From contig CAZKDJ010000121.1 in the NCBI GenBank assembly GCA_964551295.1, positions 1 through 12,701 of the forward strand: 12,701 nt of DNA, given 5' to 3'. The stretch comes from JAFGED01 sp964551295 (lineage in GTDB: Bacteria > Chloroflexota > Anaerolineae > B4-G1). Shown one piece after another: positions 12,479 through 12,701 of the stretch. How positions within the stretch are numbered: the first letter of the stretch is position 1; each line of letters begins with the position of its first letter. The notes under the pieces were generated by a model that saw only the letters and a program-made list of their open reading frames with translations, was not told the origin of the DNA and searched no databases. The translations under genes were made by a program, and so were the position numbers.

Positions 12479-12701
12479 CTACATCCTTTTCAACGGTGCA
12501 ATCAGATCCCGCTCGACGTCCTGCGGGAGGGACACCCGCGTGACGATCTCCGGCCACAGCTCGATAGGCGGCGCGGCGATCAATGCCTCGTCCAGGCGGA
12601 TCGCTTCCCAGTCGTCGTGCAGGTAAGGCCGTCGTCCGCAGCGCATCGCATCGCAACTCATCCGAATGCCCGGTCCGCACCGCCGCCAGGGACAGGTGCG
12701 G
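12479..12701 (-). CDS. Cys-rich protein, C-terminal part (cut by window edge)
   Basis: The minus-strand frame is open from the window edge to TAG at 12479. It reads TCPWRRCGPGIRMSCDAMRC then GRRPYLHDDWEAIRLDEALI and ends RDLIAPLKRM. Two C-x4-C pairs (CPWRRC and CDAMRC) suggest a possible small zinc or iron-sulfur site. An internal ATG at 12659-12661 could start a 60-aa product, but no gap from upstream coding is seen. The next gene begins 5 bases after its stop, so it is upstream in the same operon. Family and function are not recognised. Confidence 0.55.
   Translation of the reverse strand, partial: RTCPWRRCGPGIRMSCDAMRCGRRPYLHDDWEAIRLDEALIAAPPIELWPEIVTRVSLPQDVERDLIAPLKRM

Noticed and set aside
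12474..12680. N-terminal extension of the 195-aa protein to 264 aa
   Set aside because: The first 69 residues overlap the Cys-rich gene in another frame and look like Arg/Ala-rich shadow translation; the internal ATG has better context.
1..12701. CRISPR array, tRNA or rRNA genes
   Set aside because: No regularly spaced direct repeats, cloverleaf or rRNA-like sequence was found on reading both strands.

Overview
This 12.7 kb window is GC-rich bacterial DNA and most likely comes from a Chloroflexota genome (Anaerolineae/Caldilineae-like) or metagenome bin. The evidence is a secreted protein ending in IFLSLVMRNWDSD, the (Y/F)LPLVxRN-type C-terminus common in Chloroflexota exported proteins; DUF11-like secreted proteins; a PDZ-like/multi-TM/GAF/PAS histidine kinase; and a palindromic interspersed repeat of the HSERSEE type. 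The taxon is inferred, since no rRNA or tRNA gene is present.

Left part (1-5300, minus strand): a kinase gene is followed by an OmpR-type response regulator gene and two genes for secreted proteins, the second cut by the window edge. Kinase and regulator are separated by about 550 bases containing a striking G16/C16 palindrome, flanked by a short inverted repeat and a 9-bp direct repeat. This may be a collapsed insertion, a strong hairpin or an assembly artefact. A 20-codon ORF precedes the complete secreted protein, and a 54-codon ORF precedes the regulator.

Middle part (5301-8194, plus strand): an AT-rich divergent promoter region carries two mirror-image extended -10 boxes. It leads into a Fic-family AMP-transferase (class II inhibitory motif, winged-helix tail), a translationally coupled XerC/D-like tyrosine recombinase, and a UPF0175 antitoxin with its own promoter. 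The usual DUF3368 PIN toxin partner is reduced to nine recognisable codons, and a different small gene begins inside the remnant.

Right part (8195-12701, minus strand): an operon in decay. In transcription order it holds a partial Cys-rich protein, a 195-aa protein of unknown family, a SEC-C-motif protein with a broken zinc motif and two opposite frameshifts, a 58-aa XRE antitoxin-like protein truncated in its HTH, a SWIM zinc-finger protein split by a 144-bp MITE-like element, and a frameshifted, truncated paralogue of the plus-strand gene at 7883-8194. Removing the MITE and one 5-bp target duplication restores a 599-codon SWIM ORF exactly.

The genes combine signalling (two-component system), post-translational modification (Fic), recombination, toxin-antitoxin remnants and zinc-motif proteins, which is typical of an accessory region under rearrangement. 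The best candidate for something undescribed is the partly eroded SWIM/SEC-C/XRE cluster; intact copies in relatives would show whether it is a conserved system.
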